A DNA stretch of 64,000 nucleotides from Microbacterium ulmi. GTDB taxonomy: Bacteria > Actinomycetota > Actinomycetes > Actinomycetales > Microbacteriaceae. The position numbers and the translations under genes were made by a program. Location of the stretch: the NCBI RefSeq assembly GCF_011759705.1, contig NZ_JAAOZF010000001.1, positions 1,547,152 to 1,611,151 on the forward strand. The letters run 5' to 3'. The notes beneath the pieces were generated by a model. It was given only the letters and a program-made list of their open reading frames with translations, did not search any database and was not told the DNA's origin. Positions 62,547 through 64,000 of the stretch are shown piece by piece; position 1 is the first letter of the stretch, and every line of letters begins with the position of its first letter.

Positions 62547-64000
62547 ATGAAGTCCTTCGCGTGGCTGCGGTCGCGCCCGCGAACGATCGCGTCCGCGGGC
62601 ATCGTCACGGCGTCCGCCGTCGCGATCACGACGATGGCCTTCGTCTATCAGGGACTCCCCACGACCGAGGTCGATCTGCACGACGGCGGAGTGTGGGTCA
62701 CGAAGAGCTCGAGTCTGCTCGTCGGGCACTTCAACCACGAGTCGAAGGTGCTCGACGGCGGTCTGCGGACCACGACGGACGACTACGACATCCTGCAGTC
62801 CGGAGACACGATCCTCCTCGTCGACCGGACGGGCGCGCAGCTGACGGTCGTCGACCCCGCCACCGTCGTGCTCACCGACTCGGCCGACCTTCCGGCATCC
62901 GCCGTCGTCGCGCTCGGCGGCCCGACCGTCGCCGTGCTCGACCCCGACTCGGGCGAGCTGTGGATCACGCCCGCGGACGGGGTCGCCGCCTTCGAGGTGC
63001 AGGGATCCGATCCCGTCGCGACCCTCGGCCCGGGTGCGGATGTCGCGGTCGGCCTCGACGGGACGGTGCACGCCGTGTCGCGGGAGGATGCCGAGATCCT
63101 CACGATCCCCGTCGACCAGGGCGAGCCGGGAGACATCTCCCGCCGCCAGATCGGCGACGACCCCGGCGAGGTGTCCATCACGGCCGTGGGCGCCACCGGC
63201 GTCGCGCTCGATCGGGCCGACGGCACGCTCTACACGTCGGACGGCGCCGCGCTCGCCGTCGCGGGCGCCGACACGGCGGTTCTGCAGCAGCCGTCCGCGG
63301 CGGCCGACGCCGTCACGCTGTCGACCGTCTCGTCGATCGTGCGGGTGCCGTTCGACGGTGCGGAGCCGACGGTGCTCAGCTCGGGCGCGCAGGGCGTCCC
63401 TGCCGCTCCCGTGTGGCTGCAGGGCTGCGCCTACGGTGCATGGTCGCAGTCCGCGAAGCTCGTGCGCGACTGCCTCGGCGAAGACCTCGACCTCACGACG
63501 GATGTCGAGGGGGCCGAGGACTCGACACTCCGCTTCCGCGTCAACCGCGACGTCGTCGTGCTCAACGACATCGTCGGCGGTGCCGCCTGGATGGCCAGCG
63601 ACAGCATGCAGCGGGTCGACAACTGGAACGACGTGACGCCTCCCGAGGGCGACACGGAGGAGGACGAGCAGACGACGGAGGAATCCGTCGAGACGACGCT
63701 TCCCGAGCGGTCGGAGCAGAACACCCAGCCGATCGCGAACGACGACGAGTTCGGCGTGCGGCCGGGGCGCACGACGCTGCTGCCCGTCCTCGACAACGAC
63801 AGCGACGCCGACGGAGACGTGCTCGATGCCACCGTGGTCGACGGCGGTCCTTCCCTCGGAGCCGCGCAGCCCGTCAACAACGGCGCGGCGCTCCAGATCG
63901 CCGTGCCGGACGACGCCAAGGGCGGCGACACCTTCCGATACCGGGTCGACGACGGCCGCGGCGGGCAGGCCGAGGCATCCGTCCGTCTCGACGTGCACGG
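62547..64000 (+). CDS. Large Ig-like/repeat surface protein (N-terminal part)
   Basis: The frame is open from ATG 62547 to the window end, giving 484 codons. It begins with a positively charged N-terminus and a single membrane segment (about 15-35). A beta-rich region of WD/NHL-like short strands follows (about 45-340), then an acidic linker of Glu/Thr/Asp (about 365-395) and the start of an Ig-like/cadherin-like domain (IANDDEFGVRPGRTTLLPVL, VLDNDSDADGD). Actinobacterial proteins of this type are often more than 1500 residues and precede MoxR-ATPase and DUF58 genes; those would be outside this window. It is probably envelope-anchored. Confidence 0.75.
   Translation, partial: MKSFAWLRSRPRTIASAGIVTASAVAITTMAFVYQGLPTTEVDLHDGGVWVTKSSSLLVGHFNHESKVLDGGLRTTTDDYDILQSGDTILLVDRTGAQLTVVDPATVVLTDSADLPASAVVALGGPTVAVLDPDSGELWITPADGVAAFEVQGSDPVATLGPGADVAVGLDGTVHAVSREDAEILTIPVDQGEPGDISRRQIGDDPGEVSITAVGATGVALDRADGTLYTSDGAALAVAGADTAVLQQPSAAADAVTLSTVSSIVRVPFDGAEPTVLSSGAQGVPAAPVWLQGCAYGAWSQSAKLVRDCLGEDLDLTTDVEGAEDSTLRFRVNRDVVVLNDIVGGAAWMASDSMQRVDNWNDVTPPEGDTEEDEQTTEESVETTLPERSEQNTQPIANDDEFGVRPGRTTLLPVLDNDSDADGDVLDATVVDGGPSLGAAQPVNNGAALQIAVPDDAKGGDTFRYRVDDGRGGQAEASVRLDVH

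Overview
The window is high-G+C DNA (about 70% by eye) with GTG starts, short intergenic gaps, ATGA/GTGA overlaps and several probable leaderless genes. An actinobacterial SecA2-type translocase, a DUF3516 helicase, YbdD-CstA and F420/LLM-type enzymes are also present. Together these point to a free-living actinobacterium of the Microbacteriaceae, probably Microbacterium or a close relative. No rRNA, tRNA, CRISPR array, phage or transposase gene was found. Two genes run off the window: an ECF ATPase at the left edge and an Ig-like surface protein at the right edge.

Layout. 1-2902 (minus): ECF-type vitamin or metal transporter (S component and ATPase), pirin and a small GNAT protein. 3103-9587 (plus): a carboxylate/peptide uptake block of CstA, its YbdD partner, a LytS/LytTR two-component system, a small membrane protein and a sodium:solute symporter. 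9704-12813: a membrane trio (anchored unknown protein, HTTM-like protein, FAD desaturase-like enzyme) ending in a triplicated 35-bp tandem repeat. 12931-20782: nucleic-acid and secretion helicases (DUF3516 helicase, SecA2, RecQ) plus a glycine-rich unknown protein. 20783-21633: a non-coding stretch with three copies of a hairpin repeat. 21634-26480: formate-THF ligase, a GH16-like protein with an altered catalytic motif, and an acyl-CoA oxidase followed by a clear terminator.

26637-46076 is the most interesting segment. It is a compositionally different 19.4-kb catabolic island: GntR regulator, GlcD-type FAD oxidase, aldehyde dehydrogenase, a complete SBP5-type ABC importer, SDR, carboxymuconolactone-decarboxylase-like protein, two ThDP enzymes, two phosphotriesterase-family hydrolases, a TIM-barrel isomerase, a class III aminotransferase and a 3-hydroxyacyl-CoA-dehydrogenase-like protein. 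Two of its internal promoters are near-copies of each other and a third shares the core, which suggests one regulon under the local GntR protein. A backbone motif, GGATGCC, is about three times rarer in the island than in the flanks by hand count, which supports acquisition by transfer. The substrate cannot be named from sequence alone. The enzyme set fits import of a lactone-, ester- or amide-containing amino compound, hydrolysis, transamination, oxidation and ThDP-dependent C-C cleavage.

46227-64000 returns to backbone composition: a heterodimeric ABC exporter with 3-methyladenine glycosylase I, a DesK/NarL-type two-component system divergent from a DUF6220/multicopper-oxidase/membrane-protein operon, an unusual LLM monooxygenase fused to a berberine-bridge-type FAD oxidoreductase, a VapBC toxin-antitoxin pair, a UvrA-like drug-resistance ATPase and the start of a large Ig-like surface protein.
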